Below, piece by piece: positions 46,448-56,362 of a stretch of 64,000 bases of DNA (position 1 is the stretch's first letter; every line of letters begins with the position of its first letter). Where the stretch lies: NCBI GenBank assembly GCA_947494325.1, contig CANLUS010000005.1, forward strand, positions 290,832-354,831. The letters are read 5' to 3'. A program made the position numbers and the translations under genes. The notes beneath the pieces were generated by a model. That model was not told the DNA's origin, searched no databases, and saw only the letters and a list, made by a program, of their open reading frames with translations. This stretch comes from an uncultured Flavobacteriaceae bacterium. Lineage in GTDB: Bacteria; Bacteroidota; Bacteroidia; Flavobacteriales; Flavobacteriaceae.

Positions 46448-47212
46448 TTAAAGATTTTCTTTGTTGAGCCAGTCTTCAAGTAGTTCGTTAAATTTATCTG
46501 GATGTTCCATCATCGGTGCATGACCGCATTTGTCTATCCAATATAAGCTTGCCTTCGGCAATAATTTATTAAACTCTTCGGCTACATCAGGAGGTGTGAC
46601 TGAATCGTTCTTTCCCCAAATTAGACAGGCAGGCATTGACATGTCTGGTAAATCACCAGCCATATTATGACGAATGGCACTTTTGGCGATTGCTAGGGTA
46701 CGAATTAATTTATTGCGATCATTTACCGAGTCGTAGACGTCGTCTACAATTTCTTTGGTGGCAATTTCAGGGTCATAAAATACATCTTGTGCTTTTTTCT
46801 TTATGTACTCATAGTCGCCTCTTTTCGGGTAGCTTTCTCCCATGGCACTTTCATACAAGCCTGAGCTGCCAGTTAGCACTAAACCTTTTACTTCATCAGG
46901 GTTGTGTTTGGTATAATAAAGCGCAATGTGTCCTCCTAATGAATTACCTAACAGTATGTAGTTCTCCAAGCCCTTGTGTTTCACAAACTTTTTTACAAAT
47001 TTCGATAAATTTTTAACGTTTGTCTGCAGAATTGGTAATGAATAGATAGGCAATTCTGGCATTAAGACTTGGTAGCCTTTTTTTGAAAAATAATCAAAAA
47101 CACCATCAAAATTACTGAGGTTTCCCATTAAACCATGTAAAATAATAATCGGTGTTCCTTCGCCAGCTTCTAAATAGCTATAGTCACCTTCTGTTTTGTA
47201 ATTATCTCCCAT
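46448..47212 (-). CDS. Alpha/beta hydrolase
   Basis: A 254-residue alpha/beta hydrolase from the start at 47212 (MGDNYKTEGDYSYLEAGEG). An upstream in-frame ATG at 47251 is less likely because a good -7 box lies between the two. Oxyanion motif LHGLMGNLSNF, nucleophile elbow GNSLGGHIAL, acid in WGKNDSVTPP and base in CGHAPMMEHP form a full catalytic triad. The substrate is unknown; it may be a haloperoxidase-like esterase. It is first in the hydrolase-engB-rluA operon. Confidence 0.86.
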   Translation of the reverse strand: MGDNYKTEGDYSYLEAGEGTPIIILHGLMGNLSNFDGVFDYFSKKGYQVLMPELPIYSLPILQTNVKNLSKFVKKFVKHKGLENYILLGNSLGGHIALYYTKHNPDEVKGLVLTGSSGLYESAMGESYPKRGDYEYIKKKAQDVFYDPEIATKEIVDDVYDSVNDRNKLIRTLAIAKSAIRHNMAGDLPDMSMPACLIWGKNDSVTPPDVAEEFNKLLPKASLYWIDKCGHAPMMEHPDKFNELLEDWLNKENL

Positions 47213-47238
47213 TAATTGGTTTGGTTTAGTGCAAGTCA

Positions 47239-47246
47239 CAAAAGTA
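47239..47246 (-). promoter_or_regulatory. Candidate -7 promoter box of the hydrolase-engB-rluA operon
   Basis: Minus-strand TACTTTTG matches TAnnTTTG and lies 27 bp upstream of the 47212 start codon. It would put transcription initiation downstream of the ATG at 47251, which supports the shorter protein. Confidence 0.4.
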
Positions 47247-47370
47247 ACCATTTTGGTTCAAAATACAGTTTTTCTTTAAAAATCAGCAATCTTTTTTTTC
47301 GAAAGAAAATAACCCCACTATAAAATCTTGTTAATCAACACAATAAATGTATAATTGGAAAGTTATTAAC

Positions 47371-47400
47371 AAAGTGGTAAAAAATGGTAAAAAGTGGTAA
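47371..47400 (+). promoter_or_regulatory. MraZ-type operator: three 10-bp direct repeats
   Basis: Three consecutive units of AAA(G/A)TGG plus TAA at 47371, 47381 and 47391, exactly 10 bp apart. This matches the AAAGTGKN3 repeats described for MraZ in Mollicutes and the decameric spacing of MraZ boxes in other bacteria. They lie just upstream of the -7 box at 47408 and cover the expected -33 region, fitting autorepression of the dcw cluster. Confidence 0.75.
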
Positions 47401-47407
47401 AATTGAG

Positions 47408-47415
47408 TATATTTG
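47408..47415 (+). promoter_or_regulatory. Candidate -7 promoter box of the dcw cluster
   Basis: TATATTTG matches TAnnTTTG and is 30 bp upstream of the mraZ GTG. The MraZ repeats end 7 bp before it. Confidence 0.6.
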
Positions 47416-47445
47416 TCATTATAATAGCTTCATCCAAATACTAAA

Positions 47446-47919
47446 GTGGTAAATCTAATAGGGACATATGAGTGTAAGGCAGACATCAAAGGAAGGTTGA
47501 TGGTGCCTTCTCCTGTCAAAAAACAGCTTGCCGCTGTTTTACAGGATGGCTTTGTGCTGAAGCGCGCGGTTTTTCAGCCTTGTTTGGAGTTGTATCCCAT
47601 TAGTGAGTGGAATATTTTGATGCAAAAAGTAAATAAGTTGAATCGTTTCGTGAAAAAGAATAACGATTTCATACGACGTTTTACTGCGGGTGTAAAGGTG
47701 GTTGAGTTGGATGCTTCTGGAAGGTTATTAATACCCAAAGACTTGCATTCTTTTGCAGGAATTTCGAAAGAAGTAGTACTGTCTTCTGCGGTAAACATTA
47801 TTGAGATTTGGGATAAAAAACGCTATGAAAAAGCAATCGATGAAGCTGCTGTAGACTTTGCAGAATTAGCTGAAGATGTGATGGGCGGTGATAATATGAT
47901 GGATGATGAGTTATCATAA
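47446..47919 (+). CDS. mraZ: Transcriptional regulator / division protein MraZ
   Basis: A 157-residue MraZ with two AbrB-like swapped-hairpin repeats: GTYECKADIKGRLMVPSPVK (residues 6-25) and the second DASGRLLIPKDLH (about 88-100). The start is GTG at 47446. In other bacteria MraZ oligomerises on repeats upstream of its own gene and controls dcw expression. A further AAAGTGG box overlaps the start codon itself. It is the first gene of the cluster and overlaps rsmH by 17 bp. Confidence 0.94.
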   Translation: MVNLIGTYECKADIKGRLMVPSPVKKQLAAVLQDGFVLKRAVFQPCLELYPISEWNILMQKVNKLNRFVKKNNDFIRRFTAGVKVVELDASGRLLIPKDLHSFAGISKEVVLSSAVNIIEIWDKKRYEKAIDEAAVDFAELAEDVMGGDNMMDDELS

Positions 47920-48799
47920 TCCAGTTTTGCTCTTTGAAAGTATTGATGGTTTAGAGATTAACCCTAATGGTGTATATGTTGATATAACGTTTGGTGGTGG
48001 AGGTCATTCTCGAGAAATATTAAAGCGTCTAGGTGAAAATGGAAAACTGTTTGCTTTTGATCAGGATGTAGATGCCCTAGATAACGCTATTGAAGATGAT
48101 CGTTTTGTTTTGATTAATGAAAATTTCAGATTCATAAAGCGGTATTTAAGGTTTTATGGTGTAAAGGAAGTAGATGGAATTTTAGCTGATCTAGGAGTGT
48201 CTTCGCATCAGTTTGATGTCGCCGAACGAGGATTTTCTACGCGATTTGATGCTGATTTAGATATGCGAATGAATCAAGATGGGGAGCTTTCTGCATTTAC
48301 GATTATAAATAAATATGGTGAAGAAGAGTTGAGTAATGTGCTGTTTTTATATGGGGAATTACGAAACGCAAGAGCAATGGCAAAGCAAATTGTAAATGCG
48401 CGTATCGAGCAGTCGATTAAAACAAGTTTTGAATTAAAAACAGTATTGAAGCAATTTTTACCGGCTAGTAAAGAACATAAAATTTTGGCTCAGATTTTTC
48501 AAGCGATTCGCATAGAAGTAAATGAAGAGCTAGAGGCGTTAAAAGAATTTCTAATACAATCGAAAGAGGTACTGAAAAAGGGAGGAAAATTGAGTGTGAT
48601 TTCTTATCACTCTTTAGAGGATAGATTAGTAAAACGTTTCATGCGGAATGGATTGTTCGAAGGTGAAGCGGAAAAAGATTTTTACGGAAACGTAGAGCTT
48701 CCTTTTAAAAAAGGAAAACTAATTATACCATCAGCCGAAGAAATAAAGAGTAATAACAGAGCGAGGAGTGCGAAACTAAGAGTGGCAACTAAATTATAA
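47903..48799 (+). CDS. rsmH: 16S rRNA m4C1402 methyltransferase RsmH (MraW)
   Basis: A 298-residue SAM-dependent methyltransferase. YHNPVLLFESIDGL, the SAM motif VDITFGGGGHSREIL, DLGVSSHQFD and the C-terminal ISYHSLEDRLVKRFM are all diagnostic. Start is ATG 47903 or the adjacent ATG 47906, both inside the mraZ end. Its TAA overlaps the ftsL ATG by one base. Confidence 0.96.
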   Translation: MMSYHNPVLLFESIDGLEINPNGVYVDITFGGGGHSREILKRLGENGKLFAFDQDVDALDNAIEDDRFVLINENFRFIKRYLRFYGVKEVDGILADLGVSSHQFDVAERGFSTRFDADLDMRMNQDGELSAFTIINKYGEEELSNVLFLYGELRNARAMAKQIVNARIEQSIKTSFELKTVLKQFLPASKEHKILAQIFQAIRIEVNEELEALKEFLIQSKEVLKKGGKLSVISYHSLEDRLVKRFMRNGLFEGEAEKDFYGNVELPFKKGKLIIPSAEEIKSNNRARSAKLRVATKL

Positions 48800-49119
48800 T
48801 GGCAAACACAAGACAGCAAATTTACGATGTCCTCAAAGGAAAGTTCTTGGTTGATGAAGATGCACCAAAAAACTGGAGGCTTTTGATCTTTTTGGCTGTT
48901 TTAGCACTTATTATGATCGCTAGTTCGCATAGTATCGACAAGAAGGTTCAAAAGATAGCGCAGCTCAATAAGGAGAGGCGAGAGTTGAGATCACAATTTG
49001 TGGCAACGCGCTCAGACTTGATGAAATTAAAAATGGAATCTTCCATTACAAAAAAGTTAGAAGAAAAAGGATTGTTTGTGTCCAAGAATCCACCTCAAAA
49101 AATTAAAGTTATAAAGTAA
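48799..49119 (+). CDS. ftsL: FtsL-like division protein
   Basis: A 106-residue bitopic protein with one hydrophobic helix (about 27-43, LLIFLAVLALIMIASSH) followed by a heptad-like coiled coil (about 48-85). Position between rsmH and ftsI and overall size identify it as the FtsL equivalent, though the sequence itself is poorly conserved across phyla. It would complex with FtsB-like and FtsQ proteins at the septum. Confidence 0.85.
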   Translation: MANTRQQIYDVLKGKFLVDEDAPKNWRLLIFLAVLALIMIASSHSIDKKVQKIAQLNKERRELRSQFVATRSDLMKLKMESSITKKLEEKGLFVSKNPPQKIKVIK

Positions 49120-49125
49120 GTACAA

Positions 49126-51111
49126 TTGGCAACAGAAAAGAAGAACATATTAAATAAACTCTATATGCTTTCTGGCTTTATGTTCTTGTTTGCCTTGGCT
49201 ATAATCTACAAAGTAATTGATATTCAGTTCGTTAAAGGTAATTTTTATCGACAAAAAGCAGAGGAGGGTACTATACGAGATTTTGAGATACCTGCGAACA
49301 GGGGAAATGTTTACACTGTAGATGGGAGCTTGTTGGCAACTTCGGTTTCAAAATTCGATGTATACATGGATCCCGTAACGGTGTCTAGTGAAGATTTGGA
49401 AGAAGGGTTGAAAGGATTAAGTGAATCGCTATCTAGAATGTTTGGTGTTCATTCTCCAAGACATTTCGAAAATAAAATCCGTAAAGCTCGAAAAGAGAAT
49501 ATGAGATATCTGCCAATAGCTAAAAACTTAAGCTATACGGAGTACCAGGAAATGAGAAAATTTCCAATTTTCAAATTGGGTACGTATCGCGGTGGATTAA
49601 TTAACGAACAGCGAACGGTTAGAGAACATCCTATAGGTAAAATTGCCGAACGTTATATTGGTTATGATGATTATAGAGGGCGTGTAGGGATAGAGGGCAA
49701 TTTCCATGAATTTTTAAAAGGAAAAAATGGTAAAAGGCTCAAACAAAAAATTGCAAAAGGACAATGGAAACCGTTGAATGATAATAATGAGGTGGAGCCT
49801 ATTGATGGTAAAGATATATATACAACCATTGATTTGAACGTACAAGATATTGCCCATCATGCGTTGTTGGAGCAGCTAGAGAAATATAGTGCTGATCATG
49901 GAACTGTTGTTGTTATGGAGACAGAAACTGGTGAAGTAAAGGCTATTTCAAATTTAGGTCGAAATAAAGAGGGAAAATACTATGAACGATTAAACTACGC
50001 AGTTGGTGAATCTCACGAGCCGGGATCTACTTTCAAACTGATGAGTATGATTGTTGCTTTAGAAGATAAGGTAGTTGATACAGCCGATGTAATCGATACA
50101 GAAGATGGAACTTTTAAGGTATACGACAGGACTGTAAGAGATTCTCGCAAAGGTGGTTATGGAAAAATTTCGGCCGCGAGAGTATTCGAAGTCTCTTCAA
50201 ATGTAGGAATCGTAAAAGTTATTGAAGAGAATTATCGCAATAATCCGAAGAAATTTATCGAAGGGTTGAAAAAGATGGGGGTAGGTGAAAAACTTAATGT
50301 GCCTATTAAAGGCGAAGGAAGCCCTATCATACCCGATCCTAAAAATAAAAAACAATGGTATGGTACTTCTTTGGCGTGGATGACTCATGGTTATGGAGTG
50401 CAATTAACACCCTTGCAAACATTAGCAATTTATAACGCTATTGCAAATGATGGCGTATTAGTAAAGCCAAGGTTTATTAAAGAAGTAAGAACTCAAGATA
50501 AGGTTATTGAGCAGTTCGATAAGGAAATAATCAATGATAAAATATGTTCGCAGCCTACCATCGACAAGCTAAAGGTCATGATGGAAAATGTTGTAAAAAG
50601 GGGTACTGCTGAGAATATCTATGACAAAAATTATTCGATGGCGGGTAAAACAGGAACATGCCAAACCGATTATTGGATTAAAGGAGGGACACAATATATC
50701 TCTTCTTTTGTAGGATACTTTCCCGCGACAAAACCTAAGTATTCATGTATTGTAGTAATCCATAAACCAAACAAAAGCATTGGATATTATGGTAATGTAG
50801 TGGCTGCTCCTGTGTTTAAAAAAATTGCTCAAAAAATCTATACCGATACTCCATTGCTAGAAGAAGTGAATCAATCTGATTTGGCTTTTGTAAACATTGA
50901 AACTAGCTATGAAAAATACAATACGCTTTCGAATAAAAAACATATGACAGTGCCAAACGTAAAAAATATGCCTGGCATGGATGCAATTGCATTGTTGGAG
51001 CATTTAGGACTCCGTGTAGAATCAGATGGAACGGGAGTGGTCAAAACACAATCCATTAAGTCGGGTAAGAAAATAGAAAAAGGAAAGATTATCAAGTTAA
51101 AAATGTCATAA
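49126..51111 (+). CDS. ftsI: Septal peptidoglycan transpeptidase FtsI (PBP3-like) with PASTA domain
   Basis: A 661-residue class B penicillin-binding protein with a TTG start. One N-terminal membrane helix (about 13-33), the PBP dimer domain (about 55-205), then a transpeptidase domain with active-site STFK (301-304), SSN (357-359) and KTG (508-510). A single PASTA domain (about 595-661, MTVPNVKNMPGMDAIALLEH) ends the protein, as in Gram-positive PBPs and many Bacteroidota. It lies 6 bp after ftsL. Confidence 0.95.
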   Translation: MATEKKNILNKLYMLSGFMFLFALAIIYKVIDIQFVKGNFYRQKAEEGTIRDFEIPANRGNVYTVDGSLLATSVSKFDVYMDPVTVSSEDLEEGLKGLSESLSRMFGVHSPRHFENKIRKARKENMRYLPIAKNLSYTEYQEMRKFPIFKLGTYRGGLINEQRTVREHPIGKIAERYIGYDDYRGRVGIEGNFHEFLKGKNGKRLKQKIAKGQWKPLNDNNEVEPIDGKDIYTTIDLNVQDIAHHALLEQLEKYSADHGTVVVMETETGEVKAISNLGRNKEGKYYERLNYAVGESHEPGSTFKLMSMIVALEDKVVDTADVIDTEDGTFKVYDRTVRDSRKGGYGKISAARVFEVSSNVGIVKVIEENYRNNPKKFIEGLKKMGVGEKLNVPIKGEGSPIIPDPKNKKQWYGTSLAWMTHGYGVQLTPLQTLAIYNAIANDGVLVKPRFIKEVRTQDKVIEQFDKEIINDKICSQPTIDKLKVMMENVVKRGTAENIYDKNYSMAGKTGTCQTDYWIKGGTQYISSFVGYFPATKPKYSCIVVIHKPNKSIGYYGNVVAAPVFKKIAQKIYTDTPLLEEVNQSDLAFVNIETSYEKYNTLSNKKHMTVPNVKNMPGMDAIALLEHLGLRVESDGTGVVKTQSIKSGKKIEKGKIIKLKMS

Positions 51112-51118
51112 GATCTTC

Positions 51119-52582
51119 GTGAAAAACTTAAAAGACATATTATATAGAGTTCCAGTAGAAGCAGTATTTGGTAGTACAGATTTGCTTATTAAGAACGTAG
51201 CTTTCGATTCTAGAAAAGTAGAGCAGGATGATTTGTTTGTGGCTCTTAAAGGAACTGTTAGCGATGGACATGTATATATTTCTGATGTCATCGCTAAAGG
51301 AGCGAAGGTCATAATTTGTCAAGAAATTCCTGAGTATAAAGAGTCAAATGTGACTTATGTACAAGTCGATAATTCTAATGAAGCATTAGCAATATTAGCT
51401 GCTAATTTTTATGGAAATCCATCAAGTAAATTGAAGCTTGTGGGTGTGACTGGCACTAATGGTAAAACAACTATAGCGAGTCTCTTATATGACTTATTTA
51501 AAAAAGCGGGACATAAAGTTGGATTGCTTTCTACAGTTAAAATATTGGTTGATGAGACAGAATTTACAGCGACGCATACAACACCTGATTCAATAACGAT
51601 CAACAAGTATTTGAATGATATGGTCGTTGAAGGGGTGGAGTTTTGCTTTATGGAGGTGAGCTCGCATGGAATTGATCAAAAGCGTTCTGCAGGACTTGAT
51701 TTTGATGGAGGTATTTTTACAAATCTTTCGCATGACCATCTTGATTATCATTCTTCATTTGCAGAATACAGAGACGTTAAAAAGTCGTTCTTCGACAAGC
51801 TACCTAAATCAGCTTTTGCTTTAGTAAACATTGATGATAAGAATGGCGGAGTAATGCTTCAAAACACCAAAGCCAAGAAGATTACATATGCACTAAAGAC
51901 GATGGCAGATTACAAGGCGAAAATCCTAGAGAATCAGCTAAATGGTCTTTTATTAAATATCAATAATAATGAAGTTTGGGCACGACTAATTGGCAATTTT
52001 AATGCCTACAATTTACTGGCCATCTATGCAACCGCAGAATTACTTGGGATGGATACTTTAGAGAGTTTACGATTATTGAGTGAGCTAGAAAGTGTAAGTG
52101 GTCGCTTCGAATATATGGTCTCTGATCATGGCATTACAGCTATTGTAGATTATGCCCACACCCCTGATGCTTTGAAGAATGTACTAGAAACAATCAATAC
52201 GATTAGAACTTTTAATGAAAAAGTAATTACAGTTGTTGGTTGTGGAGGGGATAGAGATAAAACCAAACGACCAAAAATGGCACATATCGCCTCAGCATTG
52301 TCTGATCAGGCGATTTTCACATCCGACAATCCAAGAACAGAAGATCCGGCAGCCATCATTGCAGAAATGGAGGCGGGTGTTGAACCACAAAATTATAAAA
52401 AAACACTATCAATTGTAGATAGAAAACAAGCGATAAAAACAGCGAGTCAATTAGCAGATACGGGAGATATCTTGCTTATCGCTGGTAAGGGACATGAAAC
52501 ATATCAAGAGGTGAATGGAGTTAAAACCGACTTTGATGATTATAAAATAGTAACCGCCATTTTAAAAGAATTAGAAAAGTAA
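51119..52582 (+). CDS. murE: UDP-MurNAc-tripeptide synthetase MurE (meso-diaminopimelate adding)
   Basis: A 487-residue Mur ligase with a GTG start. The ATP loop is GVTGTNGKTTIASLL and the mid-domain VSSHGIDQKR. The specificity motif TSDNPRTEDP (DNPR) is that of meso-diaminopimelate-adding enzymes rather than lysine-adding ones, predicting Gram-negative type peptidoglycan. It starts 7 bp after ftsI. murF, often next in other phyla, is not here; mraY follows. Confidence 0.95.
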   Translation: MKNLKDILYRVPVEAVFGSTDLLIKNVAFDSRKVEQDDLFVALKGTVSDGHVYISDVIAKGAKVIICQEIPEYKESNVTYVQVDNSNEALAILAANFYGNPSSKLKLVGVTGTNGKTTIASLLYDLFKKAGHKVGLLSTVKILVDETEFTATHTTPDSITINKYLNDMVVEGVEFCFMEVSSHGIDQKRSAGLDFDGGIFTNLSHDHLDYHSSFAEYRDVKKSFFDKLPKSAFALVNIDDKNGGVMLQNTKAKKITYALKTMADYKAKILENQLNGLLLNINNNEVWARLIGNFNAYNLLAIYATAELLGMDTLESLRLLSELESVSGRFEYMVSDHGITAIVDYAHTPDALKNVLETINTIRTFNEKVITVVGCGGDRDKTKRPKMAHIASALSDQAIFTSDNPRTEDPAAIIAEMEAGVEPQNYKKTLSIVDRKQAIKTASQLADTGDILLIAGKGHETYQEVNGVKTDFDDYKIVTAILKELEK

Positions 52583-52594
52583 CCACACCGAACT

Positions 52595-53830
52595 ATGTTA
52601 TATTATTTATTCGAATTTTTAGAAAAACACTACGAGCTAGCAGGAGCCGGACTGTTTCAATACATCTCCTTTAGATCTGCCCTGGCATTTGTATTTTCAT
52701 TACTGTTTTCCACCATTTTTGGAAGACGGATCATTGACAAACTACGAAGTTTACAAATAGGCGAATCGGTTAGGGATTTAGGTTTGGAAGGGCAAAAAGA
52801 AAAAGCGGGTACTCCAACCATGGGTGGGATCATTATCATCTTAGCAACTCTTCTGCCAGTATTGTTAGTTGCAAAGCTAGATAATATATACATCATCATC
52901 TTATTAGTTACCACTTTATGGATGGGTTTAATTGGCTTCTTAGATGACTATATAAAAGTCTTTAAAAAAGACAAAGATGGATTAAAAGGAAGGTTTAAAA
53001 TTTTAGGTCAAGTAAGCCTCGGAATTTTCGTTGGATGTATGCTTTATTTTTCACCTCAGGTTGTGGTAAAAGAAAAGATAGAATCGGCCCAAGTTGTGCA
53101 GGCCGACTTACAAACTACAAATGTATCAGAGCTTTTCGGAAAAGAACAAAAATCATTAAAAACAACAATCCCTTTTGTAAAGAACAATGAATTTGATTAT
53201 TCAGTATTCGTTACATGGTTAGGGGAGGATTTTAAAAAATATAGTTGGATAATTTTTGTGTTTATCGTGGTATTTATAATCACAGGGGTGTCTAACGGAG
53301 CCAATCTTACAGATGGAATTGATGGCCTAGCCGCAGGTTCTTCAGCAATAATTGTTACCGCCTTAGGGGTTTTCGCTTGGATTTCGGGTAACATTATTTT
53401 CTCAAACTATTTGAATGTGATGTACATACCATACTCTGGTGAAATGACCATTTTCATTAGTGCGTTTGTTGGAGGTCTGGTTGGATTTTTATGGTACAAT
53501 ACCTATCCCGCTCAAGTATTTATGGGTGACACAGGGAGTTTAACAATTGGAGGAATCATAGCTGTGCTTGCTATCTCTGTGAGAAAGGAATTTTTATTGC
53601 CAATTCTCGCTGGAATTTTCTTCGCTGAAACATTGTCAGTCATGTTACAAGTTAGCTATTTCAAATACACACGAAAAAAATATGGTGAAGGAAGACGCAT
53701 CTTTTTGATGTCTCCTCTGCACCATCATTTTCAGAAGAAAGGATATCACGAAAGTAAGATTGTCGCTAGGTTCTGGATTATCGGAATCATGTTAGCAGTT
53801 TTATCCATCATAACATTAAAAGTGAGGTAA
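52595..53830 (+). CDS. mraY: Phospho-MurNAc-pentapeptide translocase MraY
   Basis: A 411-residue polytopic transferase making lipid I. Catalytic Asp motifs: [20 protein letters not shown] and [12 protein letters not shown]; the FMGDTGSL and [12 protein letters not shown] segments complete the site. It is longer than the roughly 360-residue E. coli protein because of a polar insertion at about 150-205 between two helices, which I take to be usual for this phylum. Confidence 0.96.
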   Translation: MLYYLFEFLEKHYELAGAGLFQYISFRSALAFVFSLLFSTIFGRRIIDKLRSLQIGESVRDLGLEGQKEKAGTPTMGGIIIILATLLPVLLVAKLDNIYIIILLVTTLWMGLIGFLDDYIKVFKKDKDGLKGRFKILGQVSLGIFVGCMLYFSPQVVVKEKIESAQVVQADLQTTNVSELFGKEQKSLKTTIPFVKNNEFDYSVFVTWLGEDFKKYSWIIFVFIVVFIITGVSNGANLTDGIDGLAAGSSAIIVTALGVFAWISGNIIFSNYLNVMYIPYSGEMTIFISAFVGGLVGFLWYNTYPAQVFMGDTGSLTIGGIIAVLAISVRKEFLLPILAGIFFAETLSVMLQVSYFKYTRKKYGEGRRIFLMSPLHHHFQKKGYHESKIVARFWIIGIMLAVLSIITLKVR

Positions 53831-53833
53831 GTT

Positions 53834-55165
53834 ATGAAAATAGCTGTATTAGGAGCAGGTGAGAGTGGTGTAGGAACTGCAATATTGGCACAGCAAAAAG
53901 GGTATGAAGTGTTCGTTTCTGATAAAGGAATGATAGCGAAAAAGTATAAGGAAGTTCTTTTACATAATGACATTGTTTTCGAAGAAGGAAAGCATTCAGT
54001 AGCAAAGATTATGAACGCAGATTTGGTCATGAAAAGTCCAGGAATTCCTGATACCATTCAGCTAATTCAGGATTTAATAAAAAAAGGCGTTTCGGTTATT
54101 TCTGAAATTGAATTTGCTAGCAAATTTACGGATGCTACAATTGTTGGAATTACAGGTAGTAATGGTAAAACCACGACAACATTATTGACGCATCATGTCC
54201 TTAAAAGAGCGGATTTAGATGTAGGAGTAGCAGGAAATGTTGGAGATAGTTTTGCTTGGCAAGTTGCTCGACAGGATCGTAAAAATTACGTGCTCGAGTT
54301 GAGTAGTTTTCAGTTAGATGGGATAAAAGATTTCGCGCCTCATATTGCCATAATCACCAATATATCTCCTGATCATTTAGATCGCTACGATTATAACTAT
54401 GAAAATTATATCGCGTCTAAATTTAGAATAACAATGAATCAAACCAAAGATGATTATCTGATTTATGATGGAGACGATGAGGCGATCATAAACTGGTTAG
54501 AAAACAATATAACAAAAGCAACACTATTGCCTTTTTCACTTAAAAATAAAGTGAATAAAGGTGCTTATAAAGACAATAACAACATAATAATACAAACCAA
54601 TACAAATAAGTTCACAATGAGTATTAAAGCATTAGCATTACAAGGATCACACAATACCAAGAATGCCATGGCATCTTCTATGGTGTCACAACTATTAAAT
54701 GTTCGAAACGAGACTTTGAGAGAGAGCCTCGAAGACTTTGAAAGCGTTGAACATCGATTAGAGCCAGTTTTGAAAATCAATGGAGTTCATTATATCAATG
54801 ATTCAAAAGCAACAAATGTAAACGCTACATTTTATGCGTTAGATAGTATGAAATCTGACACCATCTGGATCGTCGGAGGTGTTGATAAAGGGAATGATTA
54901 TAGCGATTTGTTGCCGTTGGTTCATGAGAAGGTAAAGGCTATCATTTGTTTAGGAGTGGATAATGAGAAAATTAAAGAAGCCTTTGATAATGTGGTAGAT
55001 TTTATTATCGAAACTCAAGGTGCTGAAGAAGCAGTAAAAGTTGCCTATAAACTCGCTAATAAAGGTGATTCAGTGTTGCTTTCTCCAGCATGTGCAAGCT
55101 TCGACCTCTTTGAAAATTATGAGGATCGAGGAAGACAATTTAAAGCCGCAGTTAGATTATTGTAA
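53834..55165 (+). CDS. murD: UDP-MurNAc-L-alanine:D-glutamate ligase MurD
   Basis: A 443-residue Mur ligase. N-terminal AVLGAGESGVGTAILAQQ, ATP loop GITGSNGKTTTTLL, ISPDHLDRYDY and NDSKATNVNATFYAL are diagnostic. It lies 3 bp after mraY, and ftsW starts directly after its stop. Confidence 0.95.
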   Translation: MKIAVLGAGESGVGTAILAQQKGYEVFVSDKGMIAKKYKEVLLHNDIVFEEGKHSVAKIMNADLVMKSPGIPDTIQLIQDLIKKGVSVISEIEFASKFTDATIVGITGSNGKTTTTLLTHHVLKRADLDVGVAGNVGDSFAWQVARQDRKNYVLELSSFQLDGIKDFAPHIAIITNISPDHLDRYDYNYENYIASKFRITMNQTKDDYLIYDGDDEAIINWLENNITKATLLPFSLKNKVNKGAYKDNNNIIIQTNTNKFTMSIKALALQGSHNTKNAMASSMVSQLLNVRNETLRESLEDFESVEHRLEPVLKINGVHYINDSKATNVNATFYALDSMKSDTIWIVGGVDKGNDYSDLLPLVHEKVKAIICLGVDNEKIKEAFDNVVDFIIETQGAEEAVKVAYKLANKGDSVLLSPACASFDLFENYEDRGRQFKAAVRLL

Positions 55166-56362
55166 ATGACGAAGATCCTCAAAAATATAAAAGGTGATCG
55201 TACCATTTGGGCTATTGTTGCTTTATTAGCAATATTTTCCTTTTTACCTGTGTACAGCGCAAGTACTAACCTAGTATATGTTGTTGAAAATGGAACTACA
55301 TCTGGTCACTTGCTGAAACATGCCATGTTATTAATTTTGGGGTTTGTAATAATATATGCGACGCATAAAATACCGTATCGATATTTTAGTGGTTTGTCAG
55401 TTCTATTAATTCCAGTAGTTGTTGTGTTGCTGGTCTATACGTTAATGCAAGGTAAAACAATTAGTGGTGTGAATGCAAGTCGATGGATACGCATTCCGTT
55501 TGTTGGTATTGGTTTTCAAACGTCCACATTAGCTGGTGTTATTATTATGATGTACGTGGCGCGATATCTTGCAAAACATAAAGATAAAGCCATTACTTTT
55601 AAAAAGAGCCTGTTGCAATTATGGTTGCCTGTTGGACTGGTTCTTATCCTTATTTTACCGGCAAATTTTTCGACTACGGCGATTATTTTTGCTACGGTAG
55701 TCATGTTAACATTCTTAGGTGGATATCCCATAAAATATTTGGCATCGATTATTGGAATTGGTGTGATCGTATTTGCACTCTTTTTATTGACGGCAAAAGC
55801 TTTTCCAGATACCTTTAAAGGGAGTAGAATAAATACCTGGGTAAGTCGAATTGAAAACTTCGCACAACCGAATGAAGAGGCAAATTATCAAGCCGATAAA
55901 GCCAAGATAGCCATTGCTTCAGGAGAAATACAAGGTAAAGGTCCTGGAAAAAGTGTGCAGAAGAACTTTCTGCCGCAATCTTCTTCTGATTTTATTTTTG
56001 CCATTATCGCCGAAGAGTTTGGATTGATCGGTGCTTTTTCACTCTTAATATTATATCTAGGATTACTTTTTAGAATGGTAATTGTTGCCAATAAAACAGA
56101 GACCATTTTCGGAACTCTTTTAGTCCTGGGTGTTGGTATTCCTATCATATTTCAAGCATTTATTAATATGGCGGTCGCCGTTGGGCTTTTTCCTGTAACG
56201 GGACAACCTTTACCGCTTATTAGCGCAGGAGGAACTTCTATATGGATGACCTGTTTCGCTGTCGGAATTGTATTAAGTGTTAGTGCGAACAGAGAGATGG
56301 AAATGAATAAAAAAAATGAAGATGATAATCCTTTAAAAATTTTGCATGAAGCAATCGGTTAA
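55166..56362 (+). CDS. ftsW: Septal glycosyltransferase FtsW (SEDS family)
   Basis: A 398-residue SEDS protein with about ten membrane helices. The conserved extracytoplasmic region around [18 protein letters not shown] and the motif [21 protein letters not shown] carry the catalytic-site residues of the family; [11 protein letters not shown] lies near the end. It acts with FtsI at the septum. It overlaps murG by 17 bp. Confidence 0.95.
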   Translation: MTKILKNIKGDRTIWAIVALLAIFSFLPVYSASTNLVYVVENGTTSGHLLKHAMLLILGFVIIYATHKIPYRYFSGLSVLLIPVVVVLLVYTLMQGKTISGVNASRWIRIPFVGIGFQTSTLAGVIIMMYVARYLAKHKDKAITFKKSLLQLWLPVGLVLILILPANFSTTAIIFATVVMLTFLGGYPIKYLASIIGIGVIVFALFLLTAKAFPDTFKGSRINTWVSRIENFAQPNEEANYQADKAKIAIASGEIQGKGPGKSVQKNFLPQSSSDFIFAIIAEEFGLIGAFSLLILYLGLLFRMVIVANKTETIFGTLLVLGVGIPIIFQAFINMAVAVGLFPVTGQPLPLISAGGTSIWMTCFAVGIVLSVSANREMEMNKKNEDDNPLKILHEAIG

